Shown here piece by piece: positions 1 through 10,303 of a stretch of 64,000 nucleotides of DNA (position 1 is the stretch's first letter; every line of letters starts with the position of its first letter). Origin of the DNA: Setoptus koraiensis (Eukaryota > Arthropoda); contig CM106585.1 of the NCBI GenBank assembly GCA_048013815.1, positions 3,224,001-3,288,000 on the forward strand, written 5' to 3'. The translations under genes and the position numbers were made by a program. The notes beneath the pieces were generated by a model, which did no database searches, was not told the origin of the DNA, and worked only from the letters and a program-made list of their open reading frames with translations.

Positions 1-804
1 ACGCTGGGTGTGAGTCCCATCATCGGCTACGAACTCTTCCGAGTGGTTGACCACTCGGTGTTCGTAGCCTAGGGCTTCTAGGCCACTGTAGGCCGCCCAG
101 CCATCCGTGTGGATGACGCTGCCCGAGCGGACGTGTCGCTGGATGATCGGCTCCAGGTCCGCTCTCGAGCGGCCTGGGCAGATCTCCATCGCGACCGCCC
201 CGTCCTCGTCGATCATACCGAGCACCCAGGTGCGGCCCGGTATGACTCGGCCGCGGTTATATTTCCGCCGGCCGATCAGCGCCTCGTCCACCTGGACGAT
301 TTTCCCCCGGCCACCGATCATAGATCGGGGCCATGGCTTGGGGGCCACGTCCACCACGAACTCGCGGAACATCGTAAACCATCTTGCGATGGTCGTCTTG
401 GCGACGATGTCTTCCGCCTCAAAGAGGCAGTTCCGCTGGGTAGCCTCGTAGCTGTCCCCATTGGCAAAACAAAGTGCTAACATGAGCACTTTGCCAAGGG
501 GTAGCCTTGTGTCCTCGAAGGCGGTGCCCCCTAGAGCTGACAGTCTGTCGTCACATCGGCGACAGCGCCAGAAGAGCTTGCCTTCGATGACTTCGAGGCT
601 CCGTGGCTTTCTGTGGATCCGGCATTGCTTGCGGGTCCCGAGGATCCCGGCGTCCATACACCATTGGGCACATGCTAGGGTATCCCCCAAATGTGCCTCA
701 CGGTACAGACGAACCGGACCCCAGTGACCCCTCAGCATTGGTGCCGGTATCGAGTCCTGGCTCTCCACCTCGGTATATTCGTCGGTCTGCGAATCTTTAT
801 CCAT
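1..804 (-). CDS. Merlin/IS1016-like transposase, C-terminus beyond window
   Basis: This is a DDE transposase that would cut and rejoin the ends of its own Merlin element. The frame is open for 268 codons from an ATG at 804 to the left edge. A cysteine pair (RCRRC) near residue 82 is followed by a GTAFEDTRLPLGK stretch, the usual layout of ISXO2/IS1016-type transposases. The catalytic core shows VDEALIGRRKYNRGR (first Asp, about residue 175) and IHTDGWAAY (second Asp, about residue 231), then VNHSEEFV; the catalytic Glu would lie just off the window. The gene is much more GC-rich than its surroundings, but it sits inside an element whose right end (near 1451) matches many copies in this window, so it is resident rather than bacterial contamination. 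No stop or frameshift is visible in the part seen. Confidence 0.88.
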   Translation of the reverse strand, partial: MDKDSQTDEYTEVESQDSIPAPMLRGHWGPVRLYREAHLGDTLACAQWCMDAGILGTRKQCRIHRKPRSLEVIEGKLFWRCRRCDDRLSALGGTAFEDTRLPLGKVLMLALCFANGDSYEATQRNCLFEAEDIVAKTTIARWFTMFREFVVDVAPKPWPRSMIGGRGKIVQVDEALIGRRKYNRGRVIPGRTWVLGMIDEDGAVAMEICPGRSRADLEPIIQRHVRSGSVIHTDGWAAYSGLEALGYEHRVVNHSEEFVADDGTHTQR

Positions 805-1101
805 TGTAGTGCCTGTAGATATTGGGTGAAAAGAGAAGAAATGGTTAGTGAAGAAAATGGTCCAATGTGTGCATCCCTATATATGAACAGAGCGTACCAA
901 TTGATTACAGTTCGTACAGGGCGTTCTTTAATTGTTCATTTGTCTCCTGACATATCTAATTGAGGCAAATCATCATGAATCGTTCCACCAAGTCATTAGT
1001 TAAGAAAATTTTCATAGAATTTCAGCATTGGAGGTTCTATGTGGCGTTAATGCCTCAGATCCCCCCGAAGTATCCTGCTGAGCATACCCCTGGCACAGAA
1101 T

Positions 1102-1172
1102 CAATTCTGCGCATGATCAGAATTAAGTCCGCACACGCTCAGAATTGAGTCTGCACATGCTCAGATTGAGTT
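1102..1172. repeat. Short imperfect tandem repeat in the Merlin element
   Basis: About three copies of a roughly 24-bp unit of the form CAGAATTNAGTCNGCACANGCT lie between the transposase gene and the right terminal region. This could be a subterminal transposase-binding array, but that is inference. Confidence 0.5.
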
Positions 1173-1451
1173 CTGTGCAAGCGCACGGAGCAGAAACGCT
1201 CCTATCTCCAGAATACCCTCGATATCTCCCGAACCGGAAGTCGCAGAAACTGAAGAATGAGTTTAGCATGATCAGCATGCTCTAATCAATCAGTCAACCG
1301 AGTTTCATTGCCGTAGCTCTCTTTTTTTGTAAAACCGGAACCGGAAGTTTCCGCACTTCCGGACCACTCAAACTGTTGTCAGGGGGCCCTACGGGCCCCA
1401 TGTGTGAAGTTTCATCGAAATCTGACTGGGTCGCTAATCGCTACAACACCC

Positions 1452-3576
1452 CGCTCTTACTGTAGAGTCATTCTAGATTGTAGCTCAACGAGTACACATA
1501 CATTTGCAATAAACTATCTTAAATCATAACAATACAATCTAGAATCTGTTTAAAAGTATCAAATACATCGAATTATGGCAAAAAAGAGGGTCAACCAGAC
1601 TGCACAAGAGAACTCTTCTGCCAATGAGGCTCTGATTGAGACTATTGAGCAGAAGTTCGAGTCTATGTCGTCTGTTCTGGCTAGTCTGGTTACACGTTTG
1701 GAGGATATCGAGAAGTCGAGAGAGTACGAGGTTCCAAGACCAACACCTACCAAAGCGATGGATCTTGATAAGAAGAGAAGTCTTAAGATCAAGAGATTCA
1801 CTGGCGACGATCAGTCAGCTACTGGAGCCCAGTGGCTACTTCACTATGAGAGACTCGCGGATGACTATGGCTGGTCCGATCAATGGAAGTCAGATAACCT
1901 GCTCTCTCATTTGGATGGTGTCGCCCATCGCTGGCTATGTTCTTGCGCACCAGATAGAAAGCCATGGTCTGAGATGAAACAACTCTTTGAGAAGAGATTC
2001 GTTTGCAGCAAGACTGATGCCTGGGACAAGATCTCTAAGATAAGATGGGAGCCTGCAACCGAGACGCTACAGAGCTTCTATGATAGGATTTGTGTATTGG
2101 GTGGTATAGCTGGGTTTGAAGAAGAATACATCATATATCTGTTGAACATGTCAGTACCAGAGGAGTTTAGTGGATTGATTAGGGTGGCCAAATCACGCTC
2201 GTTGTCTGATTGGATCTAAAACATGATATTGATAGTGGCCAAACCGGCAAAACCAAAGAAGTTTTGTGCAGCGTTGGAAAGCAAAGGAAGTGGCAATGAG
2301 TCACAGGTCGGCATAGAGTCGAGGCTTGGCAATGAGTCAAGAGGTGAGTTGCACAACCTGGAGACACGAGGTATCAAGAGGCGATTCGACAGAAGAGAGC
2401 GTTTGCGCTGTTTCAATTGCCAATCAGATAGGCATCTGATAGCAGACTGCCCGGCCCCCAAGAAGAACAGACCATCGTTCGCTGAGCGGAGAGAGGATAG
2501 CGGCGTAGTTGCTAGTACTAGCGAACAGTCGCAGTTATAGCAATTAGCCGAAGGTACGGAGAAGGTTGAAGAGTTCTGGCATATACCGGTACAACTGGGC
2601 ATCGAGTCCAAGAGAGTGTATGCTGCTGCTCTGTACGATTCAGCCTCATCCGTCTCGGTCCTGTCACCGAGTTTCTGTGAGAAGATAGGTCTTGGTTGGT
2701 GCAAAAGAAGTGTACAATTGGATACAATGAGTAGTGTAGGAGCGGTTTCAGAAGGATATGTCAGGATTGAAGTTACGATCAACGGTCTCTCGCACGAGAT
2801 CGCGTTTGAGATCATAGAGAATGACATTGCTAGCGTTCTTCTTGGTAAGAATGACGCTCTAAAGTTCGGTTATAAAGCTGTTGGGCCTGTATTCTGTGAT
2901 CCAGAGATATCAAAGAGTAGATTTGTATCAACCATAGCCGGCACACAAGACCTGGAGGCCATGATCAACAAACTCAAGGGTGAGTTTGACATGCTATTTG
3001 CGAAATCGGCTTATGATGTCGGATTGTTAGAAGGATTTGAACTTGAAATCAAACTCAAAGAGGATAAATCAGTCTATTGTAGACCCAGGAGGTATCCGGA
3101 GGTAGATCAGAAGCTGATCGATGATCATGTATTAGCATGCTTGGAGGCTGGTCTCATTCGGAAGTCAAACTCGAGCTTCGCATCTCAGATACTATTGGTT
3201 AAAGGGGAGAACAAGAACGCTCGAGTCTGTGTGGATTATCGCAAGTTGAACGAAATCACTGTCGCAGATCGGTACCCAATACCTGTGATCGATGAATTGG
3301 TCCAAGATCTACATGGATCCAAGTGTTTCTCGAAGTTGGACTTAGTGAAAGGGTATCACCAGCTGAAAATCAAGGAAGAAGACGTTCATAAGACAGCATT
3401 TGTCATCAAGAACGGTCTATACGAGTGGTTGAGAGTGCCATTCGGCCTGAAAAACGCGCCGGCAGTGTTCCAGAGAGCTATAGAGGCAGTTCTTGAACCA
3501 TGCAAACAGTTCGCAATGGTGTACTTTGATGACATTGTGATTCACTCTAGGAATAGCAATGAGCACTTCGTCCATC
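1452..3576 (+). mobile_element. Ty3/Gypsy retrotransposon fragment (copy 1), broken
   Basis: This is a fossil Gypsy element. In order it shows a gag region beginning with an ATG at 1575, a CX2CX4HX4C zinc knuckle (CFNCQSDRHLIADC) near 2410, a retropepsin-like YDSASS motif near 2636, and a reverse transcriptase with CVDYRKLNE, PFGLKNAPAVFQ and the YFDD catalytic box near 3520. It is broken, with a few breaks, and ends abruptly where the younger Gypsy element at 3577 has inserted. A second copy of part of the same element lies at 34999-36215, where one piece is in the opposite orientation. No LTR of its own is recognised with confidence. Confidence 0.85.
1470..1545. repeat. Inverted repeat with 13-bp arms
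   Basis: ATTCTAGATTGTA at 1470-1482 is repeated in inverted orientation at 1533-1545. The pair lies between the Merlin right end and the Gypsy gag frame, possibly in an old LTR or untranslated leader. No further function is visible. Confidence 0.6.
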
Positions 3577-3718
3577 TGTTAAGTTCGACTACTTCGTATG
3601 CTGTTTCTATCTATACTAACTTTATTTCTTATTTCTACAACTATATATATACTAAAGGAGCACCCTGTATATTTAGGGTGCTACATCGAATTATGTAATT
3701 TTGGGCATGCGCATAACA
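3577..3718 (-). repeat. 3' LTR of the young Gypsy element
   Basis: The 142-bp repeat is bounded by TGTTA and TAACA. It contains an inverted repeat, AGCACCCT / AGGGTGCT, and an AT-rich TATATATA stretch. It is identical to the copy at 10162. Confidence 0.92.
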
Positions 3719-3732
3719 TCCCCCTCCCCTTC
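3719..3732 (-). other. Polypurine tract of the young Gypsy element
   Basis: On the minus strand a purine run, AAGGGGAGGGGGA, directly precedes the 3' LTR. This is the expected site for priming plus-strand DNA synthesis. Confidence 0.8.
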
Positions 3733-6700
3733 AGACAGTCGGTGGAGGTGGTACAAAGTTGGCAGTGTTGACACTGCTATTATAGCGTATCGATGCCGAG
3801 CTGTATACGTGGTCGTTTAATTCGACTGGTTCAGCCGTTTTTTTCTGAATAGAGAATCTGCTCAGAAATTTGATGACCCGATACGCGACATAGACCGCCA
3901 TTACTCCTCCTATGCTTCCAAGAGCCAAGAAAATCAAATCGTTATTTTGTTTGAGGTATTGTACCTGTTTTATTGGGTCTGTCAGGTTTATGAGGCTCGG
4001 ATCCATCCCTCCAGTGATACGTTGTAATTCCTTGACCTTATCAATTAATTCCGCTGTCATGTCTTCGTGACCACTACTGATCCATTTGTCTGTGATCTGC
4101 GTGTCTAGAGGTTCGCTGATCGGTAAAATGCTTCTTGCCTCTTGATAGTTTTGCCAAGTCTGGCCCTGTAATTCCCACGACACATCTGCACCTAGCTTAA
4201 AAACATATGGAGGACATTGTCTTAATTTGCCCTCTACCGTGATATTATTATTGATACAATATATAAACACATGTTTTCCTGTTATCTTTATCGCCGCTTC
4301 GGGTGAGATGTGCGAGAGGTCTTTCATGCATACCACTTCTTTCCATTCCCTTGGTGTTGTTTTGACCATTAAGTTGACTCTTCGACAAGTTGCCATCGAG
4401 TATTGTCCTGCTGGTACATTTGGTACTGTAATCGTACAGTTGGAAGTGGCATTGTAGATACTATAAGAATCCCCTACGTATTCTTGTAAGCATGGCTTCT
4501 TTGTAAGGTTTGTGTAATGCCTGAACGGATCGGCTTGTAGTATGGAAGTTTTCTTGTCAACTTCTCGAGCTGTAAATCGGAGTTTAACGATATTTGGGCC
4601 CAGCATGGTACAAGAGTGTGCCATTGATGAAAGAATATCAATGTTTTTGAATTCATCGATTTTCAAAAATGCTCCTAATTCGGGTACTACCATCCCACTC
4701 CTCCAGGCTGATACAATCTTAGCTAGATTGCTGCCTGCGTCGTGAATGGTGTTTTGCACGATTAACGTTCTCCATGTTTGCTGGGGCCATAGTCTGGCCA
4801 TATCGTTGATTTCTTTGGTGTTCGTCGTCACCTGCTTTGCAAGGGTCCTTATAACCTCGTTTTGTGCCCTTTCGTTGAAATAAGCTTCATTCTCGTGTAG
4901 CTTGAGTTTATTTAGCTCAACCGATAGTAGGGTGATCTTTTCGTCGTCGCTACGTTCGCTCGGCCCTCTGAACCATCCTCTTATAGACTCCATAAGGCTA
5001 GAAGCTACATATTCAAGGGCTATGCCCGTGCCGATCTCTAATACTTGACGTTTCACTTTATTATTCGTGGTATCATTTGATTCGCGAACGGGTCTGGTGG
5101 TTGGGCCGCACCAATTCTTGAACGTGGCCATGACCTCGTTGTCGTACAAACGTTGGCACATTGTATACAATTGGTCGTTAACTGCTTTATCCGTAAGTCC
5201 CAAATTCACGCACGGTGATCTTAGGGCTATTGTAAGATCCCATGTCTTGCTATTAGACAATACAAGTTTGTCGGTACGACGCCATACTACAGGGGACTCT
5301 TGTATGTGTAGTTGCCCTGCTACGCAGGCAATTGATAGCATTATTAATGAAATTATTGAAGCCGTGCTTGTTCCTGCTCTAGGCGTTCGACTGCTATCGT
5401 AAAGCACTGTGTCGTTGCTGTCTACACTGTCGTGATCACTGGCTACGCTGTCATGGTCACTCTCGTTATTGCTCGTGTTGTTACCACGCCGAACTACTGC
5501 TTTCAGGCAACTAACGTGTCTTTTTATTTTTTTGGAGCTAGATGTGTTCTTTAGCTCATAAATGTTGTTACCGAGGTTTTTGGTAACCACGTATGGGCCT
5601 TCGTAGTTGTCCGCGAGCTTCTTACCCCGTACGTCTTTTTTGAATACCCATACGTAGGCGTCGACTGGGAACTCTCGGTGTTTATGTCTGCTGTCGTAGA
5701 AATCTTTGCTTGTTACTTGTTGATTTCTGTTGTTCATGTTTGCTTCGGCACTAACTATCGCTAGTTGCGTTTGTATCAACTTAGAGTATAATTGGTGTAC
5801 GGTTGTACTTTCTGCTCGTGTGGACTCACAGTGATTGAGTGGCTGTCTGCCATACATTAACTCAAATGGTGAGCACTTTGTTGCCGAATGGACGGTTGTA
5901 TTAATACTGAATACTGCTGCGGCAAGAGCGTCGTCCCAGTGATCCACTTGATACTGGTCGTTATTGTTCATTATCATCGCTATCTTATTACTCAGTGTTT
6001 GATTTACTCGCTCTACCACTGCGTTCCCTTGGGAGTGCAGTGGTGTTGACTTGATGTGCGTCACGTTGCATAATTTCATTATTTCTTTCACTACCTCGGC
6101 GCCAAAAGTGGCTGCATTATCGGACAGTATCTGTTTGGGCGGGCCATAGCGAAAGTAAATATTGTTCATAAAAAATTTAGCAAACTCAATTGCCGTGGTG
6201 CTCTCAGTGGCTGCTGCTTCCACGAAGCGAGTGAACATGTCGATTGCGACCATTATGGTTGTATTTGCTCGTTGAGTAGCCTTCCACGGACCGATACAGT
6301 CGATTGCTACACATTCAAAAACGTCGTCTACAACAAATGAATTCATCAAACCAAGCGTTTTTTCCGTAGGGCGCTTTCTTCTTTGACAAACTTCACACGA
6401 ATCGACATAATCCTTTATATCCGAGATCATGGTAGGCCACCAGTAATTCTTTTTTATGCGATCTATCGTCGCCTGTCTCCCTCCGTGTCCAGCCATCAGA
6501 TCATCATGGCTCTTTTTTAAGATATTGTTTCGCATGCCGCTTGGTAGATACAATTTGTTGCCATGATATAAGACGCCGTCGACTGTTGTCATAGCATCTT
6601 CGCTTTTTTGGGCTTTTTGCAGCAACGCTTGCGCTTCAACGGAGCTGTCATATGTCTCTACCCACTCGTCTACATTGACTGGCAAAATCATGAAGATGTA

Positions 6701-9700
6701 TGCTATGACTTCGTCTAGCCTATCTTCGCTCGATGTCACTGGTGATCGCGACAAACAATCGACGTCTTTGTGTTCACCACCCTTGACGTATTGTATTGTC
6801 ATATTATACTCACTCAGGATGATGCTCCAGCGCTCCAATTGTGGGGTATTAGGTTTCCCTTTGTTAAGGACACATAAAGGACAATGGTCTACTAGTATAG
6901 TAAAATGCTTTCCTAGCAAATACGGTCTGAATCGCTGTATCGACCACATCATGGCTAGGCCTTCTTGTCTCGTGATTGCCCAATTACGTTCATGTGAGTT
7001 GAGATGTCGTGAGCAGCACGCCACGATCATCCAATTACCATTTTTGTCTTTTTGTTGCAATATCCCGCCGATGCCAGTGGAACATGCGTCGGTTTTAAGC
7101 CTTGTTTCGCGTCTGTGATCATAACATGATACGCATAAATCGGACGACAACAATCTTTTGAGTTTGGAGAAAGCGTTTTTCTGTTGCTCACCCCAGCGCC
7201 ACTCTTCTCCTTTCCTAGTTAAGACTGAAAGTGGCTCTGTTATTTCTGCCAGGTTTGGAATCAACCGTCTATAATATGAAACCATGCCGTTGAAGCGTTG
7301 CACTTCTTGTGCGTTCGTTGGAGCTGCCATATCTGTGATCGCTCTCACGTTCTCGGGATCTGGGCGAATGCCGTCTCTCGAGATCACATGTCCGAGAAAT
7401 GTTATGGTATTGGCCCCGATTGTACATTTGGACGGCTGTATTACCAGGTTAGCATTCTTCACGCATTCTAGTACTCTATCAATAGCACTTACATGTTCCG
7501 ACCATGTTTTAGACGCGATACACGTGTCGTCTATATAAACCATTAAGTCTACGCCGCGTAGACCACTGAACACATTATCCACTAGTTTCTGAAACGATGC
7601 CCCGCTATTGCACAGCCCGAAGGGCATGCAGTTAAACTGCCAATGGCCTTCATGGGTGCGGAACGCCGTAATTTCCTTCGAACCTGGCTCCATCGGGATC
7701 TGCCAGTATCCGCTTGCAAAGTCGAACAGCGTAAAATAACATTTATCGCCCATAAAATCAAGGCAATCATCCAGGCGAGGTAACGGGTATACGTTTTTCT
7801 TTGTTACCTCGTTAACCTTCCTATAATCTACACAGAATCTCCATTGGCCGTTCTTCTTCTTAACAAGAACGTATGCGCTGGCCCATGGAGAGTTCGACTC
7901 CTCGATGATTCCTTTTTTCAACATGTCAGTTATCTGTTCTTTGACAGCTTGTTTTTCTACTTCCGCATGTCTGCGGAGTGGTTCAGCCACTGGCTTGGCC
8001 CCTTCGATCAGCTCGATGCGGTGTTCGGCCTTGTCAGTTTTCCCTAGCTGACCGTTGAATGCAAATACGCCCTTGTACTTATTCATTAGGCGCTTCACAT
8101 CTTTTAATTGGTGCGAGTTGAGGTTGTCGCCTACATTTATGGTGTTGCCCTGCTCGTCAACTTCCATTACGAGGTTAATGTCGCACTCGTTGGTTGTCTC
8201 AACCGCTGTTGATTCAAACCTAGCCACGACGGCTCCGGCCTGTACCTGTATGGTGCACGGAGTCGGGTTCATCACTGCGATGGCCTTGTCGTCGTTTGAG
8301 CCGCATAAGGTATTTGCGACTTTCAATTCACAGTTGTTATTGGACGGTAAGACGATGCATTCGCAAGTGTTGCTGGCTCTTACCGGGAGGAACATCTGCG
8401 ACCTAGCTGGTATTTTTACTGTGGAGCTAGCGAAAACTGGTCCTCCTCCTTCTGTGTTGAGGTTTTCGTCATTCGTTTCGTCGATCATAATGGCATTAAC
8501 TTCAGTTTTCTCGTCGTCCGTGAATGACACCGTGTCATCCGCGTTATTTATTGCGATCTTAAATAGCTTCAGCCAATCCCGTCCTAATATCACATTTTGA
8601 GGCAGGTTCCTTATGACTACAAATCGCTGTAAAGTGGTCTTGGTGGTATTATCTACCCTTAGCGCCAAGACTTGTTTTGTTATACCTACAACCGTTAGTG
8701 GTAGGTTGTTGGCTGCTTTAAGCGTGCAATTCGACTTGGATATTTCGAATCCATACTTTATTGCAATTCGCTCGCTCATTACGCATTGCAGAGCACCGCT
8801 ATCGATGAGGCTCTCTATTTGGAACCCCCCTAGGTCTGGCATGACTTTCACAAAATCGACGTCACTAGTCCCGTCTATACCTAAAATAACATGTATGTGC
8901 GATGTGCGAACTACTTCGCCCTCTCTGTGTTCTTCAACGTTGCTTGTTGACGGGGTTGGTTGTTGTTCTTTTCGCTGTGGCGGCTTGGCGTCCTTGCCGA
9001 TCGGAACGTTTTCTAACGATGAGCCGTCTTTTTTGGTCTTCGAATAACATTCGCGTGCCATATGCCCATTTCTATCGCACCTAAAACAAGCTCTTGGCTC
9101 TTTCTTCTTGTTATTCGACTTATTCGACTTATTAGATTTCTCTTTGTTTTTTTTGGTTTGAGGACGTGCATCTTGCTTATCGCTACCTGTGCTGACCACG
9201 TTCACCGACCTTGGTTTTGATTTTGCGATGCCTGCTTCAATTTTGAGGCATATCTCTATTAGCTTCGCGTAGGTATCTGGCTGTTCCATTGCCAGGGTTC
9301 TTTGGAACGATGGCAAAATTCTATCTGCCACTTTCTGTACTTGCTTCGCTTCGGACAACGACGGGTCGTGCAGGTTCAGCATAGCCCTCATATCCGCGAT
9401 GAAGTCGTTTACTCTCTCATTTGGAGCTTGTTGTTTCAAGTCGATTTGGCGACCGAGCACTGCTTCGCTAGTTCGTGAACCATAATTAGCATTGAATTGC
9501 TTCTCTATACTATTCCATGTTGGATCGCCTGTTAATTTCGGCTTTACGTCGTACATATACCACCTCAACGCACTCTCTTCTAAAAATGCGGGGAAGTATT
9601 TAACTTTCTGTTCTTCGCTCCAACTGTTAAGATCACAACAGAAAGAGTATTCTTCAAGCCATAACTTTGGATATTCCAATTTTCCATTGAACATTTTTGG

Positions 9701-10081
9701 CTTTCTCACTAACTTATGCATATCAATTCCGGCCATTGCATTCCAATCTACTTCACTCGCCCCGCTCCTTTGATCACTAGGTTCTGGCTCTGTGAACGCG
9801 AAGTGCGATATTAGCTGATTTAACGCTGCTGTGCAATAGTCTTTCACGCCCTTTGGCTGATTGCATTTGTTTACCAGTTGTAATATGTAGGGAAGTATCT
9901 CCTGTGAGATTTTCGGGCTTCTTCTTTCAATAAGCTTCTCTATCTGGATTACTTTCTCGTAATCCACTTCTTGACCTTGCTGGCTTGGGTTCGCTGGGTC
10001 TCGACCTGCACCTAATTTTGGTATCTGACTTTTATCTTTATCTAAACTTGATTGGCTTGCTTTATCTTCGTCTTTATCCAT
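3731..10081 (-). CDS. Single-frame gag-pol-env polyprotein (Gypsy)
   Basis: The first ATG in the frame is at 10081, giving 2,116 codons; the frame extends upstream only through a GTG. Approximate domain order is: gag (1-330), zinc knuckle CFRCDRNGHMAREC (about 330), retropepsin with LIDSGA (about 420), reverse transcriptase with CVDYRKVNE and the YIDD box (about 845), RNase H with TDACSTG, integrase with an HHCC finger and D,D,E motifs (SDNAATF, GNAVVERVNQ), then an env-like region from about residue 1580. Env has a hydrophobic leader (SLIMLSIACVAG), a basic KVKR site followed by a hydrophobic stretch, many cysteines and N-glycosylation sites, and a C-terminal membrane segment (about 2040-2065). 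Gypsy env is normally made from a spliced RNA. Having env in the same frame as pol is unusual, though a spliced RNA could still be used. Confidence 0.9.
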   Translation of the reverse strand: MDKDEDKASQSSLDKDKSQIPKLGAGRDPANPSQQGQEVDYEKVIQIEKLIERRSPKISQEILPYILQLVNKCNQPKGVKDYCTAALNQLISHFAFTEPEPSDQRSGASEVDWNAMAGIDMHKLVRKPKMFNGKLEYPKLWLEEYSFCCDLNSWSEEQKVKYFPAFLEESALRWYMYDVKPKLTGDPTWNSIEKQFNANYGSRTSEAVLGRQIDLKQQAPNERVNDFIADMRAMLNLHDPSLSEAKQVQKVADRILPSFQRTLAMEQPDTYAKLIEICLKIEAGIAKSKPRSVNVVSTGSDKQDARPQTKKNKEKSNKSNKSNNKKKEPRACFRCDRNGHMARECYSKTKKDGSSLENVPIGKDAKPPQRKEQQPTPSTSNVEEHREGEVVRTSHIHVILGIDGTSDVDFVKVMPDLGGFQIESLIDSGALQCVMSERIAIKYGFEISKSNCTLKAANNLPLTVVGITKQVLALRVDNTTKTTLQRFVVIRNLPQNVILGRDWLKLFKIAINNADDTVSFTDDEKTEVNAIMIDETNDENLNTEGGGPVFASSTVKIPARSQMFLPVRASNTCECIVLPSNNNCELKVANTLCGSNDDKAIAVMNPTPCTIQVQAGAVVARFESTAVETTNECDINLVMEVDEQGNTINVGDNLNSHQLKDVKRLMNKYKGVFAFNGQLGKTDKAEHRIELIEGAKPVAEPLRRHAEVEKQAVKEQITDMLKKGIIEESNSPWASAYVLVKKKNGQWRFCVDYRKVNEVTKKNVYPLPRLDDCLDFMGDKCYFTLFDFASGYWQIPMEPGSKEITAFRTHEGHWQFNCMPFGLCNSGASFQKLVDNVFSGLRGVDLMVYIDDTCIASKTWSEHVSAIDRVLECVKNANLVIQPSKCTIGANTITFLGHVISRDGIRPDPENVRAITDMAAPTNAQEVQRFNGMVSYYRRLIPNLAEITEPLSVLTRKGEEWRWGEQQKNAFSKLKRLLSSDLCVSCYDHRRETRLKTDACSTGIGGILQQKDKNGNWMIVACCSRHLNSHERNWAITRQEGLAMMWSIQRFRPYLLGKHFTILVDHCPLCVLNKGKPNTPQLERWSIILSEYNMTIQYVKGGEHKDVDCLSRSPVTSSEDRLDEVIAYIFMILPVNVDEWVETYDSSVEAQALLQKAQKSEDAMTTVDGVLYHGNKLYLPSGMRNNILKKSHDDLMAGHGGRQATIDRIKKNYWWPTMISDIKDYVDSCEVCQRRKRPTEKTLGLMNSFVVDDVFECVAIDCIGPWKATQRANTTIMVAIDMFTRFVEAAATESTTAIEFAKFFMNNIYFRYGPPKQILSDNAATFGAEVVKEIMKLCNVTHIKSTPLHSQGNAVVERVNQTLSNKIAMIMNNNDQYQVDHWDDALAAAVFSINTTVHSATKCSPFELMYGRQPLNHCESTRAESTTVHQLYSKLIQTQLAIVSAEANMNNRNQQVTSKDFYDSRHKHREFPVDAYVWVFKKDVRGKKLADNYEGPYVVTKNLGNNIYELKNTSSSKKIKRHVSCLKAVVRRGNNTSNNESDHDSVASDHDSVDSNDTVLYDSSRTPRAGTSTASIISLIMLSIACVAGQLHIQESPVVWRRTDKLVLSNSKTWDLTIALRSPCVNLGLTDKAVNDQLYTMCQRLYDNEVMATFKNWCGPTTRPVRESNDTTNNKVKRQVLEIGTGIALEYVASSLMESIRGWFRGPSERSDDEKITLLSVELNKLKLHENEAYFNERAQNEVIRTLAKQVTTNTKEINDMARLWPQQTWRTLIVQNTIHDAGSNLAKIVSAWRSGMVVPELGAFLKIDEFKNIDILSSMAHSCTMLGPNIVKLRFTAREVDKKTSILQADPFRHYTNLTKKPCLQEYVGDSYSIYNATSNCTITVPNVPAGQYSMATCRRVNLMVKTTPREWKEVVCMKDLSHISPEAAIKITGKHVFIYCINNNITVEGKLRQCPPYVFKLGADVSWELQGQTWQNYQEARSILPISEPLDTQITDKWISSGHEDMTAELIDKVKELQRITGGMDPSLINLTDPIKQVQYLKQNNDLIFLALGSIGGVMAVYVAYRVIKFLSRFSIQKKTAEPVELNDHVYSSASIRYNSSVNTANFVPPPPTV

Positions 10082-10141
10082 CCAGTTATATTTCTTTTTC
10101 ACGTTGTGTTATTGTTTTTCGTCAACCAAATCTTCTTTTTT

Positions 10142-10161
10142 GAAGTTAGGTTGCCGCACCA
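10142..10161 (-). other. Primer-binding site of the young Gypsy element
   Basis: On the minus strand TGGTGCGGCAACCTAAC follows the 5' LTR directly, as expected for pairing with a tRNA ending in CCA. I cannot assign the tRNA. It differs from the tRNA-Gln-type sites of the other LTR elements here. Confidence 0.6.
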
Positions 10162-10303
10162 TGTTAAGTTCGACTACTTCGTATGCTGTTTCTATCTATA
10201 CTAACTTTATTTCTTATTTCTACAACTATATATATACTAAAGGAGCACCCTGTATATTTAGGGTGCTACATCGAATTATGTAATTTTGGGCATGCGCATA
10301 ACN
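10162..10303 (-). repeat. 5' LTR of the young Gypsy element
   Basis: This is the second copy of the 142-bp LTR, identical to 3577-3718 as far as it can be read. Its last base lies in the run of Ns. Confidence 0.9.

Larger units (their letters stand above)
1..1451 (-). mobile_element. Autonomous Merlin DNA transposon, right-hand part
   Basis: The transposase frame (1-804) is followed by about 500 bp of non-coding DNA and then a terminal region (about 1320-1451) whose reverse complement begins GGGTGTTGTAGCGATTAGCG. It includes a palindromic GGGGCCC block and the CCGGAAGTGCGGAAAC motif. The same terminal organisation recurs in the non-autonomous copies at 12709, 12882, 20089, 21669, 36642 and 38721. 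Merlin elements are known to make 8-9 bp target duplications; the candidate here is CGCTCTTA at 1452-1459, but its partner lies outside the window. Confidence 0.8.
3577..10303 (-). mobile_element. Ty3/Gypsy retrovirus-like element with env, looks whole and young
   Basis: This complete-looking LTR element has 142-bp LTRs (TGTTA...TAACA) at 3577-3718 and 10162-10303 that are identical over every base visible; the last base falls in the gap. The polypurine tract lies next to the left LTR and a TGG primer-binding site next to the right one. A single frame of over 2,100 codons covers gag, protease, reverse transcriptase, RNase H, integrase and env. It has inserted into the Gypsy fragment at 1452-3576. 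The right target-site copy falls in the assembly gap, so the target duplication cannot be checked. Identical LTRs indicate a recent insertion. Confidence 0.92.

Noticed and set aside
1-804. Bacterial insertion sequence contamination (GC-rich IS1016-like gene)
   Set aside because: The gene lies within an element whose end matches many eukaryotic non-autonomous copies in the same window and which adjoins Gypsy sequence.
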